A DNA stretch of 64,000 nucleotides from Monosporascus cannonballus (GCA_004154925.1 QJNS01000080.1:229949-293948), one strand, 5' to 3'. Numbered from the stretch's first letter, positions 11,610-24,528 are shown. Numbers and translations are program-made. Notes: generated by a model from the sequence alone, not told the origin.

Positions 11610-14600
11610 CTACATCAGACTACTCCGCCCCCCGACCTCCATACTCGGCTGCCCGTCCCTCATCTCGCCGGACCGCCCGACGACGAACTCGTGATAGATG
11701 CGCTGGAGTCTCCCGCGCTCCTGGGCGCTGATGCTCGGCCGCGTGTCCTCGAGCGCCTTGAGGAGGTGGGCCAAGGAGACGCGGACCTCGTTCCCGCTTC
11801 CTCCTCCGCCGCCGTCCTTCGCGGCGGGATCCCTCCCACCGTCCCCGTCCACGTCCCCGTCCTCCCCGGGAGCGAAGGGGCCGGCCGCCTGGAGCCGCTG
11901 GCCGTTCTTCTTCTTCTGCCGCTGCTTCCGTGCCGCTGCCTTGATATCCGCGAGCTTGGCGGCGATGGCCGCGTTCTCGGCCAGCGCCGCCGACCGGTTC
12001 GAGCCCCGGAGCGCGCGCTCCCGCTCCTCGGCAAGCGCCGCCTCCTCGCCGTAGCGGAACTGGAGGAAGTTGCGGGCCATAGCGGCGGCGGCTTCTGCCG
12101 TCGCTTTGTTAGAGCGGTTGCTGTTGCCCCCACGCCGCGCGTTGTTCATGGATGACGACTGTGGCTGCGAGTCCGAGGAACTGAGGACGTCGTGGATGGC
12201 CTCGAGCTGCGCGTTGGACATCAGCGCCTGCAGGTCGGCGCCCGAGAAGCCCTCGGTGCGCCTGGCGAGCTCGACGAGCGGCCCCTCTTCTTTCCCTGCC
12301 GCGCCTTCACCTTCCCCGTTCTCGAGCGGGGGGGTCGACACGGCGAGCACCTCGTCGCTAAGCCTGACCTTCTTGCCGAGCGCGCGCAGGATGTCGACGC
12401 GGTCCTCGAGATCGGGCAGGTCGCAGAGCAGGCTCTTGTCGAGGCGCCCGGGCCGCAGGAGCGCGGGGTCGATGAGGTCGGGGCGCGAGGTGGCGGCGAG
12501 CACGTAGACGCCCGAGAGGCCCTCGGCGCCGTCCATCTGGGTCAGGAGCTGGTTGACGACGCGGTCCGTGACACCAGTCGAGTCATGCCCGCGCTTCGGC
12601 GCGATCGAGTCGAACTCGTCGAAGAAGAGCACGCAGGGCTTGGCGGCCGACGCGCGCTCGAACAGGTCACGCACGCTCTTCTCGCTCGCGCCGATGTACT
12701 TGTTCAGGATCTCGGGCCCCTTGACGGAGATGAAGTTGAGGCCGCACTCGCCGGCCACGGCGCTCGCGAGGAGCGTCTTTCCACAGCCGGGGAAGCCATA
12801 CAGCAGGAGGCCGGAGCGGAGCCTGAGAGGACATTGGGCGAATATCGGGGCGTACTTGGTGGGGTACTGCAACGTCTCGAGGAGGATCCTCCTCGTCTCC
12901 TTGAGACCGCCGATGGAGGCGAACGTTGTAGTGGAGGTCTGAAGTGTGACGTTGCGAAGGGAGGCCGGCGTGAAGCCCTTGAGCGCACTGTCGAAGTCGA
13001 CGCGGCCGAGCTGGACGATATCCACGTCCTTCTGTGGCGATGTCGCGCTGACCGATCGTATCAAGGCTTCGTTGCGAGCACGCGCCACGAGAAGGAGGAG
13101 ATCCCCCGGCATATAACCATCCGTCTGCCCGGCGAGATCGAGAAAATCAAGTTCCGCGACCAGCAGAAAGCCGTCATTCCTGGACTTTGACATCGAGTTG
13201 CTTCTGCTTGGCTGGCTGCCCCCGTCCATCCAAGCACCACCATCCTCACCGCCCGCACTCCCATTGGCTGTCAGGGGCCGACTGCCGTTAGAATCTTCAG
13301 CACGTATTGTATCCGGGGAGACGGTTTGCGCCCTGACTATAGCCTCCGTGATCCTCCTGCGTGCCTCTTTGTCCGGTGCCTTCAGGTCGACGATCTCGCG
13401 AACAACATGGCCCCCGATGATAACATTATTAAGGGAATCCTTGCCTTGCGCTGTTGTGAGTAGGACTACACCACTATCCCGACCGCAGTACTGGCGTACT
13501 ATTGAGCAGATCGTCTCGCTAACTTGGCGGCTCCGCCCGTTGTCGTTTCCAACCTGCAATTCCGTCTCGGCCGGACACAGCTTATCCAGATCATCGAGGA
13601 TTACGAGCGCCTGGCCACCAAGTCTCGCGCCCCAGCTAGCGCTCATGAACACCCTATTCAAGGTCTCCTTGATGGTCGATATTCTGCTCTCGTCATTGAC
13701 CAGCTTTCTACATGGAAAGTACGTAGTATGGAAGAGGTAGTCTTCACGCAGAGTCCGGGCCAGAGACTTCGCAACAGCTGTTTTCCCGGAACCCAAGGCG
13801 CCCGTCAGGAGAACTGACGATAGGTGTGAAAGATGTGACTTTAAATCAGATAGCAGAGAGTCGATCCCAACTAGGATAGAGTCGCTCAAGGGTGTGCTCT
13901 CCTCGTCTTTCTCTCCCAGCCATGTCGGATAAGGAATTGGGGCCTGCACCTCGATAGGTATGGGGCGTTCGGAGCCAAGGCACCAGTTCAGCGACTCCCT
14001 GGAACTAGTAACGATAGCCGGAGGATCAAGTTTGATCAGACCACCTTCCCAACCTTGAGGAAGATCGAGCCCATCATACAGCCCCAGAACCATTCCGTCA
14101 GTCAAAGGTCCGTGCAGGAGCCCCTTCTCGTTACGGGTCGGGCCATAGATGCGCGATATCATCTTAGCAGCTGCCTCTTTCTCAGCTTTCGACTCGCCCC
14201 CGAATTTTAGTCCATCGCTACTTTTGGTGTCCGCACTGGAAAATGGGAAAACCTTCAGACGCTGTACAGTGCTCCGGGAAAGTGGTTGTGGTGCTGCCTC
14301 GACCTTCACAATCCCGCCGACCATCCCGCGACATCCGAGTACGGTGCACAGAGGCGTAGACAGAGCTATTGTGTGCCCATGAGGTGGGTCATCCCAGGGG
14401 TGGAGTTGCGCAACGACTTTTTCAGCGGGTTTGGTGCCCTCAGCACTGGCTGTGTTTTCCACCTGCTGCTTTTGAGGATCGACCGGGGGTTGCAGTCCGG
14501 CCGGTTTCACGACATTGACCGCCACCCAGTTCACACCCCTGAAGTCGTTAGATAGCAATAAATCCCTATCAACCCACACACTCAGGCCCTGGGGCGCGGC

Positions 14601-15553
14601 GTCCTCGTCAAACCATTCATGGCATAACTCTCTATCGACTCCCCGTAGGAACAATGAGGGCCTCTTCTCTTCTCGTACGGCCTTTCTTCGGATGGTGCTC
14701 GCCGTGCTCTTGCCGCTTCTCCTCGATATGCTTGCCACGCTCCGGCTCTGGCCGCTGGCCTTAGATGGTTTGGATCTAGTTTTAGGGGCAACAATGACTT
14801 CGGCATCAGGGGCGATCTTGACGAACGCGCAATCCGTCGGAGGAGCAGGCTCGAGTGACAAGATCTTAATATTGGCGGTAGAAGTAGGCGACAAGTGCAG
14901 CGTTAAGGGGTGAGGGTCGGGAGTCTGGCCTTCACCTGGCGCGTAGGTCGGATTCGGCAGGGCGCGGATCTGCGACAGGAGGTTGAGCTCCAGGAAGGTC
15001 GCATGTAACTCGATGATATCCCAGTCCTCCGCTGTTAAAGGCTCGATGTTCACCGTATGCGCGAGGGGAGGATCGACGTGGATGACACCCGTAACCTTCT
15101 GGCCGTCGGATAATCCCAAGGTCGCAGCCAATGTAGCATCGATTTCCACCGAGGCGACCTCCTGGTCCCTCCCACTCCCACGTGTCGTGTTGATGCCGTC
15201 TCTTCCCATTATGGGCACCATCTTGCGCTTGCTCGGCATGCCGGTCCAACCAACATATACGGAACGCTGCGACGAGGAGCCGCCGGCGCCTTGGGCGGAT
15301 CCATTTGCGGAGAAAGGGACACGGTAGTTAAGTTCGACAATGACATTCTGGGCAGGCTAAAGGGGGAAAGCAGTAAGAACTTAGCAGGATATAAATGCCA
15401 ATGCCGATAGGGAGGGCGCAGGCTTACAGTATTGACAGTCACTAGCAAGTTGACGAGTGACGACGGGAGGTTCACGAGACAGTTCTTCAAGTGTACCAGA
15501 GAGATCTCGGCAGCAGTTGACTGCGCATTCCTTTGCTGCTGTGTTGGCGCCAT
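11610..15553 (-). CDS. pex1: Peroxisomal AAA ATPase Pex1 (peroxin-1)
   Basis: Two exons: 15553..15428 and 15356..11610 (71-nt intron with GTAAGC donor and TTTAG acceptor), giving 1290 residues. The short first exon begins MAPTQQQRNAQSTAAEISLVH and joins in phase to PAQNVIVELNYR, the Pex1 N-terminal double-psi-barrel region. D1 has a P-loop GALGSGKTAVAKSL (near residue 560) and LVILDDLDKL. D2 has GFPGCGKTLLASAVAGECG (near 895), Walker B VLFFDEFDS, and the second region of homology DRVVNQLLTQMDG with ATSRPDLIDPALLRPGRLDK. Known role: the Pex1/Pex6 hexamer at the peroxisome membrane extracts the import receptor Pex5. The C-terminal tail is GC-rich and low in complexity. The length is slightly above that of other fungal Pex1 proteins. 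It diverges from MCM7. Confidence 0.95.
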
Positions 15554-16203
15554 CTCCGGCTGCAGCGTGTTTAATTAGTATCTATGAAATCATCGGTCGC
15601 TTCTCTGGTATGATGAATAATTGATCGAAAGCAGCTTGAACCCGGCCCGGAGAGGGTGCAGTACATGGCGATTGAGCCGGCCGGTACCGAGGTACAACAG
15701 AAAATGCGACTCCTGTGATCACCCGCGTTTGACACCGCGTGGAGGAGCACTGACCACGTCCTACTCACGTCAGGCATGCATCATCCCCGTCTTTGCATGT
15801 GCAAGTCGCAGGTGGGGACGATCATGGATGACAAAGCTGCCGCCCCGTTGGGGCGTCAGTTTTAGCGCCACAGCCTTCTTCCAGAATGGGAGGGACTGGG
15901 GACTTTAATGGGGGAGGCTGGTGAGGCTGGTGAGAACGCGAAATACGCGTCTTGGTACGCGCCGCGCGCCAAATTCAGCCCCTGCCTTGGTAACCGTACA
16001 GTGCCGCTAAACCGGTAATAGCAGCAGCGTGTCCGCGTTTACGGATTAAACCGAGAAAAGCGCTGTTCTGACTGCCCCCATCAACCCGGCAACTATTATC
16101 AGAACCCACCACCGTCTTCGCACAATTCTGGTGCTACTCCTTCAGCAGTTCGCTTCGATGCCCATTTGGGATACCCATACGCAGGCGATTCAGGATTTAC
16201 AAA
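15554..16203. promoter_or_regulatory. Divergent PEX1/MCM7 promoter with G1/S-type boxes
   Basis: 650 bp between the two start codons. At 15937-15943 is CGCGAAA (SCB-like), at 15945-15950 ACGCGT (a perfect MluI cell-cycle box), and at about 15963-15973 GCGCGCCAAA, whose complement TTTGGCGCGC matches the E2F/MBF consensus. They lie about 230-270 bp upstream of the MCM7 start, in keeping with MCM genes being MBF/SBF or E2F targets elsewhere. Binding is inferred, not shown. Confidence 0.55.
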
Positions 16204-19011
16204 ATGGCGCTTCTTCAGTATAGAAATATCGTCGACTACGAAGCGCAACAAGGTACGGCTGTCAATGTTTACTTTCCGGGCTCCCAGCTGACAGGGGATC
16301 TATCCCTACAGCTTCGTTCGAGGACTTTCTCGAGAAATTCAAGGCCTCACCAGAACAGACGATCACGCATGCAATTGGCCAGATCAACATCGACGAAGAT
16401 GATTTAAGCGACGACTATGATTTCATGGACCAGGATGACGAGACACACGAGCAGCGTCAGAGACAGAGGGAGACGGCGAAGCAGCCCAAGCACAAATATG
16501 CCGACATGATGCAGAAGCTAGCAGACCGAACCATCGATGAGGTATTAATAGAGCTGGACGATGTTGCTGCTGTATGTCTTCTTGTGCCCGCGGAACTTCG
16601 TACTCCAACTAATGCCGATGCAGTGGGAAGATGAGACCAATGACGGCTTGAAGCTGGTAGAGTCCGTCGAGGCTAATACCAAGCACTACGTCGAAATTTT
16701 GTCAAGGGCGATAGACAAGAAAATGCCCCCTCCGACTTCAGGAGTGACGTATGGGCCAGAATTCCGTATTTCGCAAGTTTTTACTAATCTTGAATTACAG
16801 ATTCAAGGACGATGTGTTGGATGTTATCATGGAGCGAAGACAAGCTCGGAATCGCGATCTTGCCGAAGCTGCCGCTAACACCAACAACCCTGAACTGCTC
16901 GAATCCACATTTCCGGCGCAACTTACTCGGCGATACTCACTAGTCTTCAAGCCGAGGACGTCGACCGCGGACCAGCCTGTCAAGGCCCTTGCTGTCCGAC
17001 AGGTGCGCGGAGACCATCTCGGTCATCTGATCACGGTCCGCGGCATAGCTACCAGGGTATCCGACGTCAAGCCGATCGCCCAGGTCGCCGCCTACACCTG
17101 TGATCGTTGCGGCTGCGAGATCTTCCAGCCCGTCAGCGACAAGCAGTATGCGCCCCTTACCAGCTGCCCGTCTCAGGAGTGTAAGGAGAACCAGTCCAGG
17201 GGCCAGCTGTTCCAGTCTTCCCGCGCCTCCAAGTTCCAGCCGTTCCAAGAGGTGAAGATCCAGGAGTTGGCAGAACAGGTTCCCATCGGCCAGATCCCTC
17301 GCATACTCACAGTCATGTGCTACGGCAGCGCCGTACGACAGATAAACCCCGGTGATGTTGTAGATATATCTGGCATCTTCCTTCCGACGCCGTACACTGG
17401 CTTCAAGGCCATGAGGGCTGGGCTGTTGACCGATACCTACCTCGAGGCCCACCACATAGTGCAGCACAAGAAGGCCTACGATGCGATGGTTATCGACGAT
17501 AAGTTGCTCAAGCGCATCAGCGCTTTCAGCCAGTCTGGCGCCGTATACGAGATGCTAGCCAAGTCGATTGCGCCGGAAATCTACGGCCATCTCGATGTCA
17601 AGAAGGCGCTCCTCTTGCTGCTTGTCGGCGGTGTCACGAAAACGATGGGTGACGGCATGCGCATTCGTGGCGACATCAACATCTGCCTGATGGGTGATCC
17701 CGGTGTGGCCAAATCTCAGCTTTTGAAGTATATCTCCAAGGTCGCCCCCCGGGGCGTCTACACCTCCGGCCGCGGTTCCAGCGGCGTCGGTCTCACGGCG
17801 GCCGTGATGCGCGATCCGGTGACGGACGAGATGGTGCTCGAAGGCGGTGCCCTGGTCCTGGCAGATAACGGCATCTGCTGCATCGACGAGTTCGACAAGA
17901 TGGACGACAACGACCGCACGGCCATCCACGAGGTCATGGAGCAGCAGACCATCTCCATCTCCAAGGCGGGCATCTCCACGACGCTCAACGCGCGGACCTC
18001 GATCCTGGCGGCCGCCAACCCCATCTACGGCCGGTACAACCCGCGCATCTCGCCCGTCGAGAACATCAACCTGCCGGCGGCGCTGCTTTCCCGTTTCGAC
18101 ATCCTGTTTCTGCTCCTCGACACGCCGACGCGCGAGTCGGACGCCCAGCTCGCCAAGCACGTCGCCTACGTGCACATGCACAACAAGCACCCGGACCTGT
18201 ACGCCGCCGGCGCCAGCGCCGAACCCGAGGGGGCGGCAGGGCGGCAGGAGCCGAGCGTCGTCTTTACGCCGCATGAAGTGCGCGCGTACGTGGCGCGGGC
18301 GCGCACGTACCGTCCGACGGTGCCCGAGTCGGTGACGGAGTACCTGACGCGGACGTATGTGCGGATGCGGGGAGCGCAGCGGCGCGCCGAGAAGCGGAAC
18401 CGGCAGTTCACGCACACGACGCCGCGCACGCTGCTCGGCGTCGTGGGGCTCGCGCAGGCGCTCGCGCGCCTGCGCTTCGCCGCCTCGGTCAGCCGCGACG
18501 ACGTCGATGAGGCCCTGCGCCTCATGGAAGCCAGCAAGGAGAGCCTCGCGGCGCACGAGAGCTACGCCGGGTTCTCCGGCCGCAGGTCCCAGAACGCCGC
18601 CTCCCGCATCTACAACCTCGTCAAGTCCCTCGCGGACAGCGGCGCGTGCCGCGCCGACGGGGACCAGGACCCCGAGGAGGACGACGAGGAGGAGGAGGCG
18701 GGAGGCGCAGTCGAGCTTAGCCTGCGGAAGGTCCGCGAGCGCGTCCTCGCTAAGGGGTTTACCGAGGACCAGTGGTTGAGTGCCTTGGACGAGTACACGA
18801 ATCTCGATGTAAGTTCTTTTATCTCCCATTCCCCCTCCCCGCTCCCCCCCTCCCCCTTCCCTTCGCGGACCGTGCCGTTTCTCTGCGTTAGTATACACAT
18901 GTATCTACGTACGTCTGCTAACCATCCGCGAATTAGGTCTGGCAAACGGCCGGCAATGGCAGTCGGCTGGTTTTCATCACGGCCAACGACAACGCGGAGG
19001 ACGACGAGTGA
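16204..19011 (+). CDS. mcm7: DNA replication licensing factor MCM7
   Basis: Five exons: 16204..16252, 16312..16571, 16624..16748, 16801..18808 and 18937..19011; introns of 59, 52, 52 and 128 nt, all GT..AG and all keeping frame, giving 838 residues. The zinc-binding cluster CDRC...CPSQEC is near residue 244. The MCM box has Walker [15 protein letters not shown] (about 443), Walker [12 protein letters not shown] (about 504) and the arginine finger LLSRFD (about 575). The C-terminal winged-helix region ends [19 protein letters not shown] in the last exon. Known role: a subunit of the Mcm2-7 helicase loaded at origins in G1. The upstream region carries MCB/SCB-like boxes. The second half of exon 4 is very GC-rich. 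Retention of the last intron would change the C terminus without an immediate stop. Confidence 0.96.
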
Positions 19012-19569
19012 GAAGTCGCAATGCTGCGTGCCGCCTCGCCGCTGCTCCCTCCCATGGGAGACTGTCTGGGAGTTGTGCAGAAGTTGGAGGAAGTAGGACT
19101 CGAAGATCGAGTGCGGCCGACGGCATTCTATCGAGTCGGACCCGTTTGTATGTCATGGCGTTATGGAGACGTGGATCATTCTTGTCTATGTCCTGCTTTG
19201 GGAGGTGAAGTTGGCATTGCAGATAAAAATAAACAATGAGATTCCGAAACTCGGGCTATTCGCTTCGGCTCGGCTCGTAAAGGGGACATGTGCCTATGAA
19301 ACTGTTCGACTCATGGTTCGTGGCCAGCTAGCTCATGACACCACTCCCAATGCATGCAATATAATTTTATACAAACATCTCATCATCTTCCGGCACGTCG
19401 GCGGCCGACCGAGCAGAACCTTCGTACATTTTACAGCATCATACATAGATACAATACGTACATAGGCGGTCTCTGACCTAACATCTCAGCCAGCCAGCCA
19501 GCCAGCCAGCCATCCATCCACGTCTCCCACCACTGCCCTCCCGTCTTGCTTGTCTTCTTCTCGCCTGCT
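19012..19569. other. Convergent 3' region, MCM7 / mS29
   Basis: 3' flanks of two convergent genes. A short CAGC tetranucleotide run lies at about 19487-19520. No gene is supported here. Confidence 0.6.
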
Positions 19570-21164
19570 TTACATGGTAACCCGGTTGTCGTACAGCGCG
19601 ACCCTCTCCATCTCGGCGAGCACCCCGCCCCCGGCGAGGGTCCACTTCTCGCTGACGTTGTACTCGTCGACGCGCTGGCGCAGGATGCCGCTGGCGGCCC
19701 AGTATTCCATGAGGGCGCGGGCCTCGGGCTTGGAGACGCCGCGGACGCCGTGGACGGCGACGCCGCGCAGGGCGTCGAAGACGCGCTCGTCGTAGCCGCG
19801 GTAGAAGGGGTCGCGGGGCGGCACCGGGATCGGGGCTGCTTCTCCAGCGACGGAGGCGGGGCCGGAACCGGTCTGCTGCTGTCGCTGTCGCTGTTCCTGG
19901 AGGGCGGCGGCCTGCTCGATGGCCTTCTCGACCGAGGGCAGCACGGGGCAGTTGCCGCGGCTTGTGACGCCGACGACGGCGGCGCCGTTGGGGAAGGCGG
20001 TGCGGCCGCCGAGGGCGTCGGCGAAGAGGCGCACGAGGGCGAGGTCGTGGGAGTGGACGCGCTCGAACGACGGCGACCGGTAGTCGCTGACGCGCATGAC
20101 GTGGTGGAGGCCGTCGAGGGCGAGCAGGACGGGGGGGCGGCCCGGGCGGAGCAGCTCGCGCCAGAAGGAGTGGAACACGGGCCAGGCGAACTCGGGCTCG
20201 CGCGTGGCGCTGAGCATGGCCGCAAGCGTCATGTTGCGCGTTACGCTGATGGGCAGGTGTATGTGGTCGTCCTCGACCTTGTGCTGCGAGAGTACCGCCA
20301 GGTTCGCTTTGTGGATCGCCTGCATCAGCTTTACCGTATATACGGGCTGCGAGAACATCTCCGAGTTGGGGACCGGCGCGTATTCCGTATGCGCCGTCGT
20401 GAGGTCCTGGCCTGTTATTTTCGGGGAGGCGAAATGTCAGCGGGGGGCCTTGTTTATGATATCCCTTTTCTATGCAGCGTATAATAATATTATATAAATA
20501 TGCCCTTACCTTCGGGAATGTTAATGACGACCCATTTATTCATGAACCCGGCCGCCAGGGCCTGGAGGCCCAGTATACTCTTCCCGGACCCCCTATCGCC
20601 GGTGACTACCACTCGCGCCGTCTCCTTCTTCTCGACGGCGTCCTCGAGCCTCCTAACCAGGTCCACCGTCTCCCTCCGGATGAGCATGTGCGGGGACCGG
20701 AAGAGGCCCCAGTTCTGGGTGGGCTTGAAGGCCTCGCTGGCGCGCAGCTGGTCGACGAGGGTTCCCGGGAGGCCGACGACCTGACCGACGGCGTCCGGAT
20801 CGGCGATGTTGTGGGGGCTAAGCGCGGGCAGGCCCTTGACTTCGAGGGCGTTGTCATTCGTCAGCTGGATGCGCTTCCGGAAGGCCTTGCGCTCGCCGGG
20901 GGCCACGGGCCGGTCCCGCGTCTGCTGCCTCTTCTTCTTGCCCAGGACCAGCCGCTTGCCGCTTCGTATGTGCCGGGACAGGCCGGAGCCGGTGTCCTTG
21001 GGGCCCTTAGGGTTTGCCAGCAGCGTCGCCGAAGTCGTGAATGATGCTGCTGCTGCTGCTGGTATTAACGCTGAAGGCGAAGAGGTTGAGCATATTGTCG
21101 GGACGGAACTGAGCATGCGTTGGGAGGGCCTTGCCAGGCACCTCCAACAATTGGTGCTTGCCAT
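19570..21164 (-). CDS. Mitochondrial small ribosomal subunit protein mS29 (DAP3/Rsm23)
   Basis: Two exons: 21164..20510 and 20411..19570 (98-nt intron, GTAAGG donor, AACAG acceptor), giving 498 residues. The N terminus is rich in Ser, Thr, Ala and Arg without acidic residues (MASTNCWRCLARPSQRMLSS), as expected for a mitochondrial targeting sequence. A P-loop GDRGSGKSILGLQA lies at residues 189-202, and the junction gives VVINIPEG-QDLTTAHTEYAPV, where DAP3 proteins have their conserved tract. LLALDGLHHVM is a Walker-B-like segment. Known role: the GTP-binding mS29 protein sits in the head of the mitochondrial small subunit. An insertion rich in Gln/Arg/Pro lies near residue 390. The gene abuts the transposon block, which begins about 140 bp upstream of its start codon. 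Confidence 0.92.
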
Positions 21165-21302
21165 GGCTGCTATAAGGGTTTACTGTGTATATGGGCGTCG
21201 TACCCTCCGCTCGAGTGAAATTCGTGTGTCGCGGTCGAAGCTTCCTTTTTTTTTGGCTCTCCGAATCCGCCCCGCCTGACCCACCCACCGGTTTACTCCC
21301 TA

Positions 21303-22868
21303 ACAGGGATTATTGCAGTTAGTGGCATACAAGCCCCACCTTTCTAAATTCTTCTTCGCCTATTGGCATAAGTGGCTTTTTTGTACCTTCTATATAAATT
21401 AATATGGATAATATATTTAACTTATTTCGATAAGAACTAATATACAATTAGAATTTTAATGTTTAAATAAAGAACTATTACAAATAATAGCAAAGGTGTT
21501 ATCTATAACGGTTTTATTTCTTATTTTTTTATACTTAAATTCTTTTATAATAGCTAATTAAAAGCTTTTTTTGCAAAATTGTCTTAAGCTTATAAACCTT
21601 GTTATTACTCGCGTTAAACGTATGTAATTTGTTATGTAACAGCCCGCCGTTAAGGAGATCTATTAAGTACCTAAATAGAAAACAAAAAAAAAAGTACGAA
21701 TTATTATCGTCGCTTTATTCGCGATAAGAAAATCGTTATTCGAACGTTTCGAAATATTGTTAATTAATTATATAAAGAAATCGAAAAATAAATAAGCTAT
21801 TTTTAATGTTAAATACAATTAGCGTTATTAAAGCTTTTAATATTTTATAGCTATAAAAAACATCTTATTACAATAAGCGGTTTTTTCCTTTAACAGTTAA
21901 AGAAATTTTTCGATAAAAGTTGTTAATATCGAAAAATCGCTTAAAATTACTTGTTTTTTATGTTTTTGGCTTTAAACGGTAAAGCGAAAACGCGATTAAC
22001 TTCGCGATAAAGTTACTTAGCTATAGCCGTATTATTTACCGCCGTTAATTAAAATTAACGGCTTAATAAAAAAGTTCGTAAACGTTTTGCAAAACTATAA
22101 TTTTAATTAAAGCTTAATTTTAAAAATTACGTTAAAAATTTACCTATATCGATATTTTTTACTGGCGAAATCTGAATTTATGCGAATAATAACTTTAAAA
22201 AATGGTTTATTATTTACGAATGCGAAAACTTTAATAATTTCGACGTTTTTCGCGTAAAAGATTATAGTTAAACATTTAAAAAAAGGATATATAAAAGGTA
22301 AAAAAAGCTCTATTTTATATAGCTTAGGAAATATAAAGAAATTGCTGCAAAGAAATATATCGATTATATTGTTCTTTTAACCGTTTAATAATAAAATAAT
22401 AAGTATTTTATAATAGGTTTTTAAAAAGATAACGTTTTTATATATAAAATTTAAATTACGAAATATACGATTTATAATTAGTACGAAATCTCTTTAATAA
22501 AATAACTCATTAAAAATCTTAATTTTAATTTTATAAAAACCTATAATTTTAAATAAAAAATTGGTTATATTTTTATTATAAAACGGATAATATAACGCTG
22601 AAAAAATTGTAATACGCATTATATATAGTTTAAAAGGTAATTTCCGAATTTTTATTTAAAAAGATTGCGAAAAGCATGCCGAATAAGTTCAAAAAAGTGA
22701 TTGAAAAGAACGATAATATAAGCGGTTATTGATAACAAAGTGACTAGTTAGATTAAGTAGCTTCTAAGCTAATTTGTATAGGAATCTACTTCGAAACTAC
22801 TAATCAAATAGAGTTAAATTGTTAGAAAAAACCGGGGCAAGTATCGCACTAACTGCAATAATCCCTGT
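21303..22868. mobile_element. RIP-degraded TIR DNA transposon (Tc1/mariner/pogo-like by TA duplication)
   Basis: The two ends are inverted repeats of about 38 bp. The first 22 bases (ACAGGGATTATTGCAGTTAGTG) match exactly, read inward from 21303 and, on the other strand, from 22868; the next stretch matches imperfectly to AAGCCCC/TTGCCCC. TA lies outside each end (21301-21302 and 22869-22870), the target duplication of Tc1/mariner-type elements. The 1566-bp length also fits that class. The interior is AT-saturated and full of stops, though one plus-strand frame is nearly open around 22190-22380, so coding may have been on plus. Superfamily assignment rests on the TA duplication and size only; no DDE motif could be read. 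Confidence 0.75.
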
Positions 22869-22870
22869 TA

Positions 22871-23876
22871 AGGTGTAAATTAAAGCCTTATAAGACATTT
22901 AAAAGAGCTTAATCTAGAACTCCATATAATAAATTACCCTAACAATAAATACGGATTTCTACTAAAACACGCGATATAAAAAAATCAATAATAAATTAAC
23001 CAAAAAATATAATAAATAAAGGTTACATATATAAAAAGGTATTGTATTATGTTTATTAAACTCTATCGATATTAAAATATAACGTATTATAATTTTAAAT
23101 ATTTAATATATTAATAAAATTAATATATATTTATATAAAGTAAAAAGTTAAATTATATAATTCTATTATTTTATTACTAAATTTATTACTTACAAGGTTT
23201 CTACTATAAAAGATATTATAAATTATATATAAAGGTAAAAGTTAAAAAAAATATAAATAAAATATAAATAAAATATTTTTTATAAAAGTAAAAAAATATA
23301 CAGGATTTTATAAATTTTAATTACTTGTTACTTTCAGATATTTGAAAAATATATATTAAATAATTATAAAAGCTTATTGCGTTTTACTATATTAATAGTA
23401 TTTTATTATTTCTTTTTTAAATTATAATATTTAAATCCTTTATATGTTAAAAATATAAAATTTAATAACTTTATTAATTATAAATCTATATTCACGGAAA
23501 TTTAACTTAATTAATTTAATCTACTTAAATTTATTTCACTTTATATTTAATTATTTAATAACTAGATATTTAAAGTTTGTAAAATTTCGAAAGAATATAA
23601 TATTTTAAAAAAACTTTAAATAAATACTATAGCTAATATTAATACTTGAAATAATTCAGAATTTTTAATCGATATATATATAAATTATTATATTTAAAAT
23701 TAATAATGATTATATTAAATTAATTTTTAAAATATATTATTTTATTATACAAATTTAAACTTATTTTTTATATTAAAACGAAATAGTTATTCAGAGCTTT
23801 TTATTTATTATAAATTGTAAATATAAAAGGGTTTTTTAAATATATTTTAATATATAAATAAAAGATAACAATTAGC
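22871..23876. other. AT-saturated repeat remnant between two elements
   Basis: About 1 kb of extremely AT-rich sequence with no usable open frame. It has the RIP look of its neighbours but no recognisable ends; probably an older repeat remnant. Confidence 0.5.
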
Positions 23877-24048
23877 TGTAAACTAGGGTAAGGTGATTTC
23901 CGACTAGTTATAAAGCAAATTCTAAAAAATAAATATATTAGGTTATTTTTATCTCGCGTTTCTTATTAACAGCTAGATAGTGAATTTATATTAGTAAGTA
24001 GATCGGGAGCTAATCGGTAGCTAATCGGCTATTAACTTTATTCTTATA
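23877..24048 (-). repeat. 3' LTR of the gypsy element (on its own strand)
   Basis: 172 bp, starts TGTAAAC and ends TTCTTATA on the plus strand; direct repeat of 31692..31863. A poly-pyrimidine run follows at 24052-24061 on plus, i.e. a polypurine tract on the element's own strand, as expected beside the 3' LTR. Confidence 0.8.
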
Positions 24049-24528
24049 AAAGCTTTTTTTTTATAATTATTTCTCTTTTTTAAGTCTTTAGTCCTTAATA
24101 ATGTTATTATCAATTTAATATAACGCGTTTTGTAAATTTAGTTACGTATATTTGCTGATAATTTATCGTTGTATTATATTGTAAATAGTTATCGTAATAA
24201 TTAATACGTATTATATTACGTAATTAATTATATTTCCCCTAGTTTCTTATTATAATCCGTTTTTTAACCTTATTTTATTTATCTTTTTTTCTTTCGCGCT
24301 TATATTTCCATTCTTTCTACGTACGTATTACGTTCGGTTTCTTGTTTTTCTTTATTTTTATTTCGCTTTTTCCGTTTATTCTGTGTATTATTTCCGTTTG
24401 CTATATTTTTTTATAAGGAATTCTTAGGAAAGTAATATTTTGATATTAATAACGATTGGAATTTCTTTTAACGTTATCTTTTTAATATCGATAATACGAT
24501 AGATATTAGTTGTATTACGAACGGTAAT

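Noticed and set aside
12192..13190. 332-codon open frame antisense to PEX1
   Set aside because: Shadow of the PEX1 D2 region for the same reason; no domain and no splice context.
17555..18898. 447-codon open frame antisense to MCM7
   Set aside because: It mirrors the GC-rich coding frame of MCM7; high G/C at third positions removes stops on the opposite strand. Its residues are Arg/Gly/Val/Leu-rich without any domain.
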